A stretch of 64,000 nt of DNA from Trichopria drosophilae. Lineage: Eukaryota > Arthropoda > Insecta > Hymenoptera > Diapriidae. This document shows positions 1 through 10,909 of this stretch, in pieces; position 1 is the first letter of the stretch, and each line of letters starts with the position of its first letter. The notes below the pieces were generated by a model, which saw only the letters and a list, made by a program, of their open reading frames with translations, searched no databases and had not been told where the DNA came from. The stretch spans positions 41,023,001 to 41,087,000 of the forward strand of contig CM059587.1 in NCBI GenBank assembly GCA_030407085.1, read 5' to 3'. The translations under genes and the position numbers were made by a program.

Positions 1-2740
1 AAGGCATCACGAAAAAACAGTCTGTGAGGTTATGCGTGATGTTTGCAAATTACCAGCTTCTATTGATGCCGCCTGGCGGATAAGTTTGTCAAGAAACTAT
101 AAGTAAGAAGTAACTAAAGTGTAGCTCGTTTAGCGCATGCGCATACAGTTTTCCCGCGTGCTCATGTACACATGTTACGAATTGATGATGAGTATGCCTG
201 GAATTTCCTACAATAAAAGCTCATGCTTTTCATATCCCGTTTAGATTGCGTTAGTCAAGATCCAAATATTTGTAGTTGTCACAGATTAGCTGGATTGAAC
301 CAAACGTTTCCGTGATTATAGCAAACCTAGTAAGAATAGATCGCTGTTCGTTTTGAAGAAGCCATACAATGTTTTTCCATTTATAAACCATTATGGCTAC
401 TTGTATTCTCTTAATTAAATATTTGTATTTTCTATCTTGCTGTCAACCAGAATAAATGTTATCTATAACTTTTGATCTTTTGATTATCAGCAGAATAATG
501 AATGTCTAATCTCGTTGAATCTCGACATTTCTCATTATCGCGTTTTTTCATAGCCCGGTTTGTACTTCCAACGTGATCTCTCCTACAAATGTCATTCATT
601 CCACCTTAATTAAAAGTAATTACGTCACCGTTATTAAAGATGCTTTTGGAAACTTGCAATTACTTTAGATATTGATGAAAGACAATTTGTGCTTTACAAG
701 AAACTCTGTTATCGAAGCATAGTGCAATTTCGTTCGCTCATCAAATAATGAAGAAACTCTGCACGAGTGAAAAGACAAAGTTAAGAAAATGCATGGAGAA
801 TGACGTTGTTGTAATCAGCATTCCCATAATTATTGCCTTTACAATCGAGATTCCTCGAAATATGATAACTTCTGAAAGAAATTTATTAGCATTAAAACAC
901 TGAACGATATGATACATTCGAATCCAAGGAACAATAATTACCATCTCGCTTATATAATTTGATTTCTAATTAAACAAAATGCACGAGCCTCATTTTTTTA
1001 CAATATTGGACGTTTTCGTAGCAAACTCGTGGCGGTAACTAGCAAAACGTTACATCATGGCGCTTTCGGTACGTTCTATTCTGCAATTCGCCCTGTTCAG
1101 TATACGGCAGCGACATCTATTGAGACTATTTTAAACTATTGAGATGGGTGGAAAACAGTAGTAAATACACGTTTAAAGTGAAGAAAAACGAAAACACGCC
1201 TTCGGAATTCGAAATTCAGATAAATGGTGTGGTTCACTCTCTGATTGTAAATGAGTAAATAATTTTTTGCACTATTTTTAGAAAAATAAGATGCTAAAAA
1301 AAGAAGAATTGCACGCAGAACTCGGGGAAATGTGTAACACCCTGCAGGCGGGTATACGACGATATATAATGTAAGGACGTAATATAAAAATATGCAATAA
1401 ATTAAATAAACAATACCTTTGTATAATAACAAAGATAATTCATCCAATGAAGTTTTTAGATATTGTAGTTGCTGAATTTTTAGCTTAATAACGTTAAAAC
1501 AGTTTTAAACGGGAATAATATAATATAATAAGTTAATATATGTTAAATTATAAATTAAAATAAAATATGCTACATAATTTAAAAAATGAAAGAAAAATAA
1601 TCAATACCTCAGTTACCTAATTTAATGAACCACCAAAATAAAATTAAAGCCTGCACATTGAAAAGATTGACATGGTGCTACATTTTTCAATAAATATACG
1701 TAATTAAATTTTTTTATTTGAAAACGTCTCTTGTAATGTATTTGCTTTCAGTTAGTGACGTCATCTACAGTAATATGTAAATTTATATGGTTATTAAGTA
1801 TATCAATTTCATCTTGTTTCCTTTCGTCGACGAACAGTCTGACAATAAATCGATAAATCCATCTCGAGGTTATAATACCGACAGTATATATTCGAATATT
1901 TCGAAAAGATTTGCATCTGACGTTCCAAAACACTATACCATCCAGAAGTTCGCGAACACTCTGAATTTTTAAATTCGGCAAATAGTGTGTCTCAGCTTCG
2001 AATCTTTTGACGATATTGAAAAAAAACTGAAAGGACAATTTTTAAAACACAGGAATAAAGCTTCCATATGGTGTATCAGTTTTACGACATATATTTTCTC
2101 TTAGTTATTGCATTTTCAAAATATTGAATTTTTCAACTTTGTTCTCACGACTTTTATCTTTAAATGGAAGTTTACAAAATATTCAGATCGTTACCGTTAT
2201 TTTTACTAAATACTACAAATCAAGACCTTCGAATTTGATACGATTTTTTGATATTTTCAATTTTACTCGTTTAGTATGAATTATTTGAAAAAAGTCTAAA
2301 AATTCGTTAACGTGCATTTATTCATGTTTCGGGAATCGAAATGATACGTTTCTTTTTAAAAATGATTCAAAATGTTAAAATTGATAACAAACTTTTTAAA
2401 TGTGAACTGAAATTCAAAACTCCACTCACGATCGTTCGCACACATTATTTCTCTGTGATAGCAGTAACGTTACACTGCAGTTATTACATTCAACTTTTTT
2501 CTATTTTTTGTCAATTTAATTGACAATAAGGCGACATTGTTAATTGTATCTACAAATAAACTAATATGACAAAACAAGTTTTCTTCAGAAAAGCTGATTA
2601 TTAACGATGTTTTTGTAAATAGTAACTAAAAATAAATACTAAGGTTTTGTAAACGAAGATTTTTCAACTTGCTCATTATGAATCCTCTGCGATATTTACG
2701 AAAATCGCCGAGTAACAAATTAAAAAAATTATCAACAATT
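1..2740. other. Unique AT-rich DNA without a gene
   Basis: No gene, RNA or clear mobile element is visible. The stretch is A+T-rich with short homopolymer runs. Overlapping open frames around 1748-2038 exist on both strands (96 codons minus, 61 codons plus), but neither resembles a family I know and both fit chance. Most of it looks like ordinary intron or intergenic sequence. Confidence 0.6.
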
Positions 2741-2746
2741 TAAAAA

Positions 2747-2832
2747 ATATCGTCCACCATATTGAATCCGCCATTTTTATATTTTAAAATCTGACTTCAG
2801 ATTCGTGATCAGCTACCCAAAAAATATTTAGA
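2747..2832. repeat. Fragment of dispersed 'CCATATTG..CCGCCAT' repeat
   Basis: It carries the phrase ccaccatattgaatccgcc followed by a run reading ctgacttcagattcgtgatc, then aaaaaatatttaga. The same order of phrases, diverged, recurs at about 29590-29660 and in pieces at many other places in the window (24.3, 30.7, 38.4, 55.2, 60.2 and 63 kb). It is therefore a dispersed repeat fragment, probably part of a DNA transposon family. Boundaries are approximate. Confidence 0.6.
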
Positions 2833-2989
2833 CATTCAATAGCATAGAAGTAGTAAATTTGTTAGTAAGTGGATTTCTATTTGCCACAAGTGGATTCCGC
2901 TGGTGAGAAAAGGACTCAAAGAGACTATTTTAGGAGTGCACAATTATATAACCATACAGCACAGGATGTTGCGAAGACGAAAAAAACGT

Positions 2990-3235
2990 GGACATTTGGA
3001 CGTCCTCAGGAGTTCCTCAGGACATTCCGGAATGGAAGAAGGGTCCTCAGGACGGGAGCTGATCCCCACATAGCCAAAAGTCGACTTTGAAGGTGAATTA
3101 TGAATGCCCACTAATAGTCAGTTCCAAGTAGTCTTCATAGTCACCTTTTCTTACAGTTGATTATAAGTCGACTTAGAATTGACAATAGGGGACCATTCAT
3201 CTTTTCATTCGACTTTTAGTTGACTTTTTGATTTA
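2990..3235. repeat. Short internal repeats: CCTCAGGA and GTCGACTT
   Basis: CCTCAGGA occurs three times between about 3003 and 3052, the last inside the palindrome GTCCTCAGGAC. GTCGACTT and close variants (gtcgactta, tcgactttta, ttgacttttt) recur from 3080 to 3230. The open frame over this stretch (73 codons from 2869) is made largely of these repeats and is not a credible gene. This is probably a decayed repetitive element of unknown class. Confidence 0.45.
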
Positions 3236-3239
3236 GGAT

Positions 3240-4615
3240 CCTGGCCGGGTCATTCGTTTTTTTCCTGTAATCTTTTTTTCTTAGAAACAAATTTATTTCT
3301 ATTATTGAAATTTTAATTCGCATGGGAACTTTGGCCATTTGTATTTTAATCGAGGGAATTTTCACCATCGAAGACAATAGATCTGGAGACATAGATTAAT
3401 TAGGATTTTTATTTATAAGTTATATATTAATGTAATAACTGCATTTCACCACCTATCATTAAGTATACGATATACATTTCACAAAGTAATGAAGTAAAAA
3501 AATCGCGGTTCGGAAAGTTTAGAAGACTGAGAATATAATAAAATATTATCTATATCAAATGTTTATGACTTGCACATATTAAGATGACTTTAATTCGTCT
3601 ATTCATTAAGTGTTTATTCATGCATACCACTAAATGGTGAAAATATGTCGGGTCACATAAAATTTAAACTTTTGTAGATCGACGTTTTAATATTGATTGA
3701 CCGTGGACTAAACACCTACGAAAACTAGTAAAGAATGTCTAAAGAATACATGTAAGATCATGTGGGGGAGGCAGCGTCAGAGAATGGCAGGAAGTAACTG
3801 CTAGAGTAAAGTGCTTCCTAAGTCTCTAGGACGAGACTCACTTACCCACCTATGGCTGAATCACCCTAGTAACACTCCACTACCCTGGAAGGCCTTCGGC
3901 ATCCATACAGAAACGCTCTCGCCCCTTTTCTCTTATGTACGTACTACTTAGACGAAAGGTTTATCACGAACAAACTAGTGGAGGTTGAATTTATATCCAT
4001 TACACAAACTTACGAGATGCTATCAGCATTTCTCTCAAAACGAGTGGTTTATGGAGATTCGGCAACATCTTCACGTAATGTTCTGTGGAATATGAACTAT
4101 GCTGTATATAGTATAAGTACTCTAACCTTCAACATAACCTGTTGTATATTTAAATTATAATATTGGCCAAGGGAACCAAAAGTATTCAACCCATGCGTTT
4201 TGAACATATGACAAATGACCCAATAAACATTTTCCGGAATGCGTGTCAGAAAGTTATCTTTTAGACTTCTTCGTCGGAGATATCTAACAAAAGATGACTC
4301 ATATGAAGACATATAAAGGGTATTTTAAATAACGTCTCTCGGAAAGACGCATTTCAAACACATTCAAGGCCAGATCAAACATATTTATAAGTATGATAAT
4401 GAAAACATGTAACGTGCGTCGGATTCTTAACGAAATTAAATTTAAAAAATTCGGCTTTTGCCCCGCCAATGACAAATCTATAGTTTCCCTAGATTTATAG
4501 GTGTTATACAATTATAATATGTGTATATTATTTTTGAGAATGAAAAATTAATTTGTTGCTTTCTCTCTCTTCTACTTTTATAAATATTAATTATTATTAT
4601 ATAATTATAAATAAA
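3240..4615. other. No gene; one GC-richer patch
   Basis: Mostly AT-rich unique sequence. A GC-richer patch at about 3760-3945 (rich in ggag, ctcgcc and ccctgg) stands out but has no open frame, tRNA fold or inverted repeat that I can recognise. Short open frames at 3978-4511 lie on both strands and overlap each other, so I do not call any of them. Confidence 0.5.
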
Positions 4616-4616
4616 T

Positions 4617-4687
4617 ACAGCGCAGCGTCGTGTTTAAAACATTAACGCTTTAAATGAAAGACCCGAGTTCGATCCCCCTCCGGGCCA
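4617..4687 (+). repeat. tRNA-like pseudogene or SINE head
   Basis: An A-box-like string cagcgcagcgt (from 4619) is followed 36 bases later by a B-box-like string gagttcgatcc (4665-4675), then ccctccgggcca, which reads like the end of a T arm and acceptor. The 5' acceptor half does not pair with the 3' end and the anticodon arm is poor, so this is not a functional tRNA. It is probably a tRNA-derived relic. Confidence 0.5.
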
Positions 4688-4821
4688 AGTTTTTTTTTAT
4701 TGCGAGCGTTTTAAATTATATTCTCATCTAAACTTATATACATTATTAAATATTAAATACTAGATTTCAAAATAAATTCAACTGTAATAATTATCCAATT
4801 TTTCGCGTTTTTATCAATCTG

Positions 4822-5037
4822 CTGGGCAAGGTTTCCGTCTAAAAGAGCGGGTTGGTAGAGTATCGGATTCGTAACCAGAAAAAATAAGAAAATCGGTTCG
4901 ATCCCGGCCTCTGCCTTCTGTCATCGGGACAACTCTGTATTTGTTTATAAGTGTCTAATAACGCCAAAGCTCAGGTGGTTCGGATTCCACCTTCATAAAC
5001 TGTAGGTCCCGTCGCTAATTAATCCCATATGGGTCCA
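4822..5037 (+). repeat. tRNA-derived SINE candidate
   Basis: The head holds an A-box-like stretch (gagcgggttggtagag, 4845-4860), a possible anticodon arm with loop ttcgtaa, and a B box ggttcgatccc (4895-4905) leading to ggcctctgcc. The anticodon stem has mismatches, so it is not a working tRNA. Behind it is a non-tRNA body (about 4920-5037) with gctcaggtggttcggattcc and aaactgtaggtcccgtcg. A tRNA-like Pol III promoter followed by an unrelated body is the layout of a SINE. No clear target duplication is visible. Confidence 0.5.
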
Positions 5038-5044
5038 CAAAAAT

Positions 5045-5200
5045 CGATAATAAAATAATATAAAAAAAAATTCCTTCTAAAAGATTTCAAAGATAGCTTA
5101 AAGATATCTTTTTGAGATCCTTTCGAAATTTTCAAAATAATCTAGAAGGATTGAAGGATGTTTTTTAGACAACTTCAAGACGTCGTTTTGCTTACTGGAG
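5045..5200. repeat. AGATATCTTT-rich degenerate repeat
   Basis: Repeated variants of aaagat, agatatctt and gaagga in both orientations. A similar texture recurs at 47281-47410. The match is in composition and short words rather than a clean alignment, so shared origin is a weak inference. Confidence 0.25.
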
Positions 5201-5543
5201 ACAGTTCAGCACGCGTCTTTTAAACATATATGGCCTTTTCAACAGAAACTGTTAATCCCAAAACAAAAACCTGCTACGTTTAATTTAAATAAAATATTAT
5301 TCCTAACATTATAAACTAACCTAACATAATCAGACCTTTTTGAAATAATCGTATATAGTTTTTTACATTTGAATCTTTCGAAAAATCTAACAAACAATTC
5401 TGACAATTCAGCTAATTTTACGCCAGACATGTCAACTTAGACATTTTTTAGAACCTTTTTTTTTCATAAAATACAGCAGTTGAAGACTACAGTAATGAAC
5501 TGTCCATTCAGGACTTAATGGGTCAAACATTTGCGCTCATTTA

Positions 5544-5945
5544 CACAGAGAAACGTGTTTTTTACCCAGTATTAGAATTCTTATGCCCCATAATAGATAG
5601 TATTTTACGCATAGGGATTGCCATCTTTCTATTACCTGTTAAAAGGCGAAGATTTTAGATTATTCCAACCAATATGTCAGTTTATTTTAGCCTTTTCTCT
5701 TTAACTAAAAGCAATTTTTGTTTATGGAATTTTATCTAGCAAATTAAAATATTAAAAATGCCTTCTTTTAGTCATAATAAAACATTCTTTTAAAATAGGA
5801 GAGTTTAATACCGTTTCGTATAACCTGTCAAAAACAAATGCTGAAAGACGGATGATTTTACTAGTTATAATATTTCTTTTAAGGGCTATAATACACTTCT
5901 TAAAAGCCAAGGGATAGTAACTGATAAAATACACTTTTCTCAGTG
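5544..5945. mobile_element. MITE with TA flanks, CACWGAGAAA ends
   Basis: The left end reads cacagagaaacgtgtttttt and the right end, read on the other strand, cactgagaaaagtgtatttt. The two agree over about 28 bases with a few mismatches. The dinucleotide TA flanks both ends (5542-5543 and 5946-5947), the duplication made by Tc1/mariner-type elements. The 402-bp interior has no transposase. The frame at 5752-5934 lies inside it and is not a gene. Non-autonomous status is inferred from length. Confidence 0.65.
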
Positions 5946-5949
5946 TACC

Positions 5950-6575
5950 GTTAGGAAGTGAATGAAGATAAAAAAGAAGAATAACTAAAACTTAAAGACA
6001 AAGAAATATACAGAATGAAATACATGCCCACTATTAATCTGATAGATTTTACCTATTTTGTCCAAAGAATCAATATAAAGAAAAACAGGATAGAAGTGGA
6101 AACGGCCTATTTAAATTCATCCAGATTTGCAGTGGATAGTCTTACAAACCTTTTCACTTTTATCCAATCTTTGTGGTAGGAAGATCTACTTAAAAGTGGA
6201 AACATTTTACGTATCCATTCTTAACCGGATATTATTCCAGATTTAATTAATACCTTTCAATACAAAAAATACACAAAACAAATTGGATAAATCGACTGTG
6301 AATAGATAAATATGGATAGGCGTTTCTTTTCTTTCAATTCCTACCCAAATTCTTAAGAAGGGTTGATTTGTATGCTTACCTCGTACTATATAGAACTGCT
6401 CTGGCAATTAAATGGTATAGCAATGTGAATATATATGCAAAATTACGGCGTGTCAACATGGAAATAAATCGAATCACGTAGTACGTAGTGAAGTTACTTG
6501 CAAATTGTGAATGTGCATCCAAATGTAATTACACAAAGTGTCGGTAAATCTCTATTAAAGCTGATTCATAATAAT
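5950..6575. other. No gene seen
   Basis: AT-rich sequence with no recognisable coding, RNA or inverted-repeat structure. Confidence 0.5.
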
Positions 6576-6579
6576 TGTG

Positions 6580-6918
6580 CAAAGATGTTAAGTTCTCTCA
6601 CAATTCTAAAAAATTTTGGAGTAACAGAGAAAGAAGGAAACCAAATTTTTTCTCAATAGGAAAAAAAAGGAAAAACGGAAGCGTGGTTGACCTCAACGTT
6701 TCAGATCCCAATGATCCCTCTTCAGGAGGATGATGATAAACAGCGATGAAATCGATGTTATCCATCATTAACGATCATTAACGATTTCATCGCTGTTCAT
6801 CAGCCGGAAGAGGGATCATTAGAGTCGAAAGTTTGAGGTCAACCAAACTCTTGTTTTTCATTCTTTTTCTCTTATTGAGAAAATTTGTTTCGGATTGAGA
6901 GATAACTTAACATCTTTG
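6580..6918. mobile_element. Foldback MITE, CAAAGATGTTAAGTT ends
   Basis: The two halves are imperfect inverted copies. The outer end caaagatgttaagttctctc pairs with gagataacttaacatctttg. Further in, ttttttctcaatagg, tggttgacctcaa, gatccctcttc and aacagcgatgaaatcg each have an inverted partner on the other side. The loop lies near 6745-6770. No protein is encoded and no target duplication is clear. It is a single hairpin-forming element of about 339 bp. Confidence 0.7.
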
Positions 6919-7040
6919 TAGGTCATAAACCCTTCTTTTTAATTATTGATCGACAATAGAAAAATAAACCTATATAAAATGTTATTTTAATTACACATTT
7001 TTATCTTACGCTTTTTAACGTAACATCCGTCAATAAAAAA

Positions 7041-7291
7041 TGACTGAATACATTTTTCTAAATTCGGGCTCTGTAAAAGCAATTCTAATTACGATAGAAA
7101 CGGTTTCTTAGAAAATATTAAAGGCATTCATCGAAAATTGACCGAGAATTTTCGAAATTAAGTAAAAATCATTTATTTCCGAAAACTCTCGGCTAGCTCT
7201 GAATTAATTATTTTGGAATTTTCGGGGATAACGTCTATAGTAATTAGAATTTTCCTTACAGACCTATAATTTAAAACAATCGGTTCAGTTA
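7041..7291. mobile_element. MITE family B, uninterrupted copy
   Basis: The ends tgactgaatacatttttcta and, on the other strand, taactgaaccgattgtttta are inverted copies extending through ctgtaa and aattctaattac for about 50 bases. The interior (gagaattttcgaaattaag, atttatttccgaaaa) matches the interrupted copy at 50199-50936. This copy shows the family's structure without the insertion found there. No coding capacity. Confidence 0.7.
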
Positions 7292-7294
7292 TTT

Positions 7295-8425
7295 TTTATT
7301 TACGGTTATTAGTGAATATTCCTACTTTATCGGCGGATCACTTTAAAACCCTATTAAATAAATATAAAAGGAGTAGTTATCTGTCAGAATTAATTACACG
7401 CAGTGCAAAAAATTTGCCGACAGAGTGTTTCTTGTTTGACCTTTCTGCTTGTTGCGTTAGAGATACAATAGATGTCACTGATTTCTGGCTGTTTTTCGCG
7501 CAAGCTATTTTTACACACTTACCTTCTTGATAACACGTGATTATACTGGTGCGTCACGGGTTGTTAAAGACATTAAGCGCAACCAATGTATGCAGATAGA
7601 GAGACACAGACAGGCATAGAGTAATAACGTCATATTGTTTGCTTACATCTTGACTGTAATTCGTCATAAATTGTTGAGATTATCTTCGTGAAAATTCTCT
7701 TCCATTAAATCCGTTTTTATTTAATCCAACTCGAAAGCCACATATTGTTTTTTAAATATTGCACTAATTTTAATCACTATTCAAATGAAAAATATGTTTC
7801 AATTCCGTTTGCAAAAAAAAAACTGTGTGTACTTTTATTCGATGGCACAGGCATTTTACATACCGAGAGTAAATTTAGTACGTGGAATGTAGTAATTTTA
7901 TGACTAAAACATGGCACGATTTATTTCCAACGTACAACGTTGTAAATTCAGACTCTAATTGTGAAAATGAACTGTTGTCTGGTTGTACTTATGCTTCAGT
8001 TGATGCAGTAAATTGCAAAACCGAATATAAATTTACATTTGTACTGTAGATGTGTAACATGCGTCTTTGCATAATAATTAATGTGACCAATTATATATTG
8101 AATGTAAATTTACCTACGACTTTTTTTTAGCATATAACTCAATCTAACTTAACCTCGAATTTCAACTGGAATTCTCCAAACAAAAATCAAAAACACTAAG
8201 CTACCGAATTTTAGCTAATCCAACTTAACCTTAAATGATACTGGAATATGAACCAGACTAGGCCCGTATTCATCACGATATATCGTTATTTTTTGGAGCC
8301 ATCGGAAACGTAACTGTACGGTTTGATGGTTAACTTAACCTAATCTGATATTTATTGTTTCTTGATTGTGTGTATTGAAACGTTTCTGTTGAAACTGTCT
8401 TCCCGAACACCACCAAACTTTATTA
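7295..8425. other. No gene seen
   Basis: Unique AT-rich sequence. The 72-codon frame from 7312 has no recognisable motif. No RNA gene or inverted-repeat element is evident. Confidence 0.5.
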
Positions 8426-8429
8426 CGGG

Positions 8430-8665
8430 GGGTGCGGGTCGAAAAAACGGCTAAAAAAGTCGACAGGAATGCTGTTCGAAAAACCGACAAATTAAAGAGC
8501 CGATTGGTAAGAAAAGCCTATTTCAAAAACGACTGTCCGTTTTTCGATGTGACTATTTTTGTATGTGTCGGCTATATGACTCATGGCTTTTTGGTTGTCG
8601 GCTTTTCAATTGTCGGTTTTTTGACCAGTGAGCCTCTTGATTTGTCGGTTTTTCGACCCGCATCC
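8430..8665. mobile_element. Foldback element of CCGAC units, older copy
   Basis: It opens GGGTGCGGGTCGAAAAAACG and closes with the inverted GTTTTTCGACCCGCATCC. Between them are diverged units of about 16 bp containing gccgac or ccgacaaatt in the left half and tgtcgg or gtcggttt in the right half. Ends and unit design match the cleaner copy at 44807-45037, so the two are one family. This copy has more substitutions and no clear flanking duplication, which suggests it is older. The 100-codon frame over it is an artefact of the repeats. Confidence 0.8.
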
Positions 8666-8669
8666 ACGA

Positions 8670-9470
8670 TAAGGTTAAGTAAGGCTGCTGCAAAATTGTC
8701 AACCTTATTACAAGCTGATACTACCATGTCGTAAGGTTATACGATGTGTTGGGTTTGATGAAAAGATGCTCGTGTTGATTAAAGTTGTGCGTTAAATAAT
8801 CGGTTCAACTTAAAAAATAGACTATTTACGAGGAATATCACATAATATTAATAATAATCAATGACTAATATTAATTATTTTATTATAAAATGAATATATT
8901 GTGATGAAATTGTGTGTTGAAATGTGCGTGATTAAATTGTCTTGTGGTGAAAACATACTTGTGTTTAATATTCATATTTCATATTCGGGCTACCCTGGTC
9001 AAATAATCATTAATAGGCCATTATATATCCTGCATTCAATTTTATCAGGGTTGATGTTCATCAATAACATTATTCCGCAGGCAACCGCCGGAATTAGAAT
9101 GCGAGTGGTATTAAATATTATTGTATTGATTTGGCAATGCGATATTAGTACCATCTAAGGTATGAGAACGCCTCGCAGAATCTCTCTAGTGTAGCAATCC
9201 ACTCGAGACGCCAGTGGTTTACTCAGATATCAGTAATTGCCAATCTGAATTAAACAGCGCCCACAACCCATTTGGGATGTGTCCAGAAGATCGACGATCA
9301 GAATATATCAACCTCGCTGATGCTTGATGTGCTATCCCAATTTTAATATCATTGCTTCAGCATTTTTATCTATTGAATTCAAAAGTATCGAGTATATAAT
9401 TCTTCGTCGTACTTCGAAAGTATCGAGTAAAAAGTTCTTAAAATGTCTCCTGCATAGTATGTTATGTACA
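8670..9470. other. No gene seen
   Basis: Unique sequence with a mildly GC-richer part at 9160-9330. The frames at 8901-9158 and 9324-9518 have no recognisable motif. No inverted-repeat element is evident. Confidence 0.5.
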
Positions 9471-9474
9471 CGTC

Positions 9475-9993
9475 CCCGAATAAAAAAAAATTATCTAAAT
9501 TTGATCAAATTTGGCTAAAAGCGAATCAATCGAAAAATTATCATAGATGTTTGTTTGACATAAAACCATATTTTGTAACTTTTCAGATCTACTTGAGTCA
9601 AATTACGGAAAGTTATACACATGATTAGTTCCACATTTTGGTCCATTTTAAACCAAATCATGTTGAATTAGATGCTGTCGTCAGAAACGACTAAAGTTGA
9701 ATTTTATTGCATTTCGATAAGAAAGTTATCCTACTCTAATCGACATCTGATCCGATTTGAATCCATACAATAGTTTCGCAATTGTATGTATATAAAAATA
9801 GATAAAAAAACAGACTTAATATGTGTCTGAGAAAGACGTCATTTGTGTGTAATTTTGATCTAATCTGCATTAATTGTCGACAAATCTCACATCCTTAAAA
9901 GGCTTAAAAGAAGTGATCTTATCTTGACCATTTTTCGATTCATCCACTTTCGGACAAATTTAATCAAACTTAGGTCAATTTTTTTACTCGGGT
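9475..9993. mobile_element. MITE with about 70-bp inverted ends (CCCGARTAAAA)
   Basis: The left end cccgaataaaaaaaaattat and the inverted right end cccgagtaaaaaaattgacc agree, and agreement continues with tttgatcaaattt, aatcgaaaaatt and neighbouring words for about 70 bases. The total is about 520 bp with no transposase. No clear target duplication was seen. Class unassigned. Confidence 0.65.
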
Positions 9994-10175
9994 CTCTTCG
10001 AATAATATCATCTTATGTCTTGGACGTTTTAGTAACTTTTAGTAGAGCATCTCGATTGTCCACGTGATAAAATATGCTACCGCGAAGAAAAAATCATTTT
10101 GAGGAAGGAGAAATGATCTCTGATACTCGGGGACTCCAATGACAAATTTAGTGTTAGATACTACATTATTTAAGT

Positions 10176-10266
10176 TACTAATCATTGTTTTATAAATTCG
10201 TGTATCTTTTTGTTTCAGGTAAGTGCAATTGGCTGATTCCAGGCTTTCCTTTGCTGTCCAAATACC
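10176..10266 (+). promoter_or_regulatory. Candidate recursive splice site (ratchet point)
   Basis: A branch-point-like TACTAAT (10176-10182) precedes a T-rich tract (ctttttgtttcag), and the acceptor AG (10217-10218) abuts a perfect donor GTAAGT (10219-10224) with no exon between. Known recursive splice sites in long insect introns have this form: pyrimidine tract, NCAG, then GTRAGT. They let a long intron be removed in steps. A second donor-like GTAAGT starts at 10267, so a 48-nt 'recursive exon' (10219-10266) is possible. One of its three frames is open. If real, the window lies in a very long + strand intron. No transcript evidence is available here. Confidence 0.6.
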
Positions 10267-10640
10267 GTAAGTTCTAATTTGAATGCAGCCATCAGTTACA
10301 AGTGATGGTCAGCCTTAACAATATTTTTCGATTCTCTTACCTCATTTGAATACGGGCAGTTGACATTCTCGTTATATCGTGGTAATTACGCATGCCTGTG
10401 CTTGGTCGAGATTCAGGAATCGGTAGCCAGGTGGCCGTGTGTGTGGCAGGCGCGACACGTATCAATCAAATAATGGAATTTCTCCTACGCGTTCTGGCCA
10501 ATTCCGACAGTTTGAGGCCTTCCATACTGCCCGCATTCCGCTCGTGCTTTCTGTCCATCAAGTATATATGCGTCCATATTTCAGTTATTACCTTCGATGA
10601 TATCCCCTCTCATTGTATCACTTGATCGCCCTCACTAGCG
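10267..10640. other. CpG-richer unique island after the splice site
   Basis: The sequence is clearly richer in GC and CpG than its surroundings (gcgcgacacg, ctcgtgcttt, atatcgtgg). A 77-codon frame (10392-10625) covers part of it but has no recognisable domain. No repeat copy is seen elsewhere in the window. It could be conserved regulatory DNA next to the recursive splice site; conservation would have to be shown. Confidence 0.35.
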
Positions 10641-10909
10641 TGGATTGCATTTGTAGTATAATGTGGCACACGAGCTAATTCTGATGATTCGATTAAAAAA
10701 CACTCCATATTTAAATATCGAATAGCATATCTGGAATCATCTCCATATTTTATAAATTATAAATTGTTCGCATTTTACCTTTAAAATTGTAAAAACAACT
10801 TTGTGCATACATCGAATATTACAATGAAATTGTGTTTGCTAATCGTTATAATTATGCTTCTGAGTTTTTCAACGTCTGACAAAATTTACGAGGCCGGATG
10901 AAACATGGT

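Noticed and set aside
4617..5037. Functional tRNA genes
   Set aside because: A and B boxes are present but acceptor stems do not pair and anticodon arms have mismatches.
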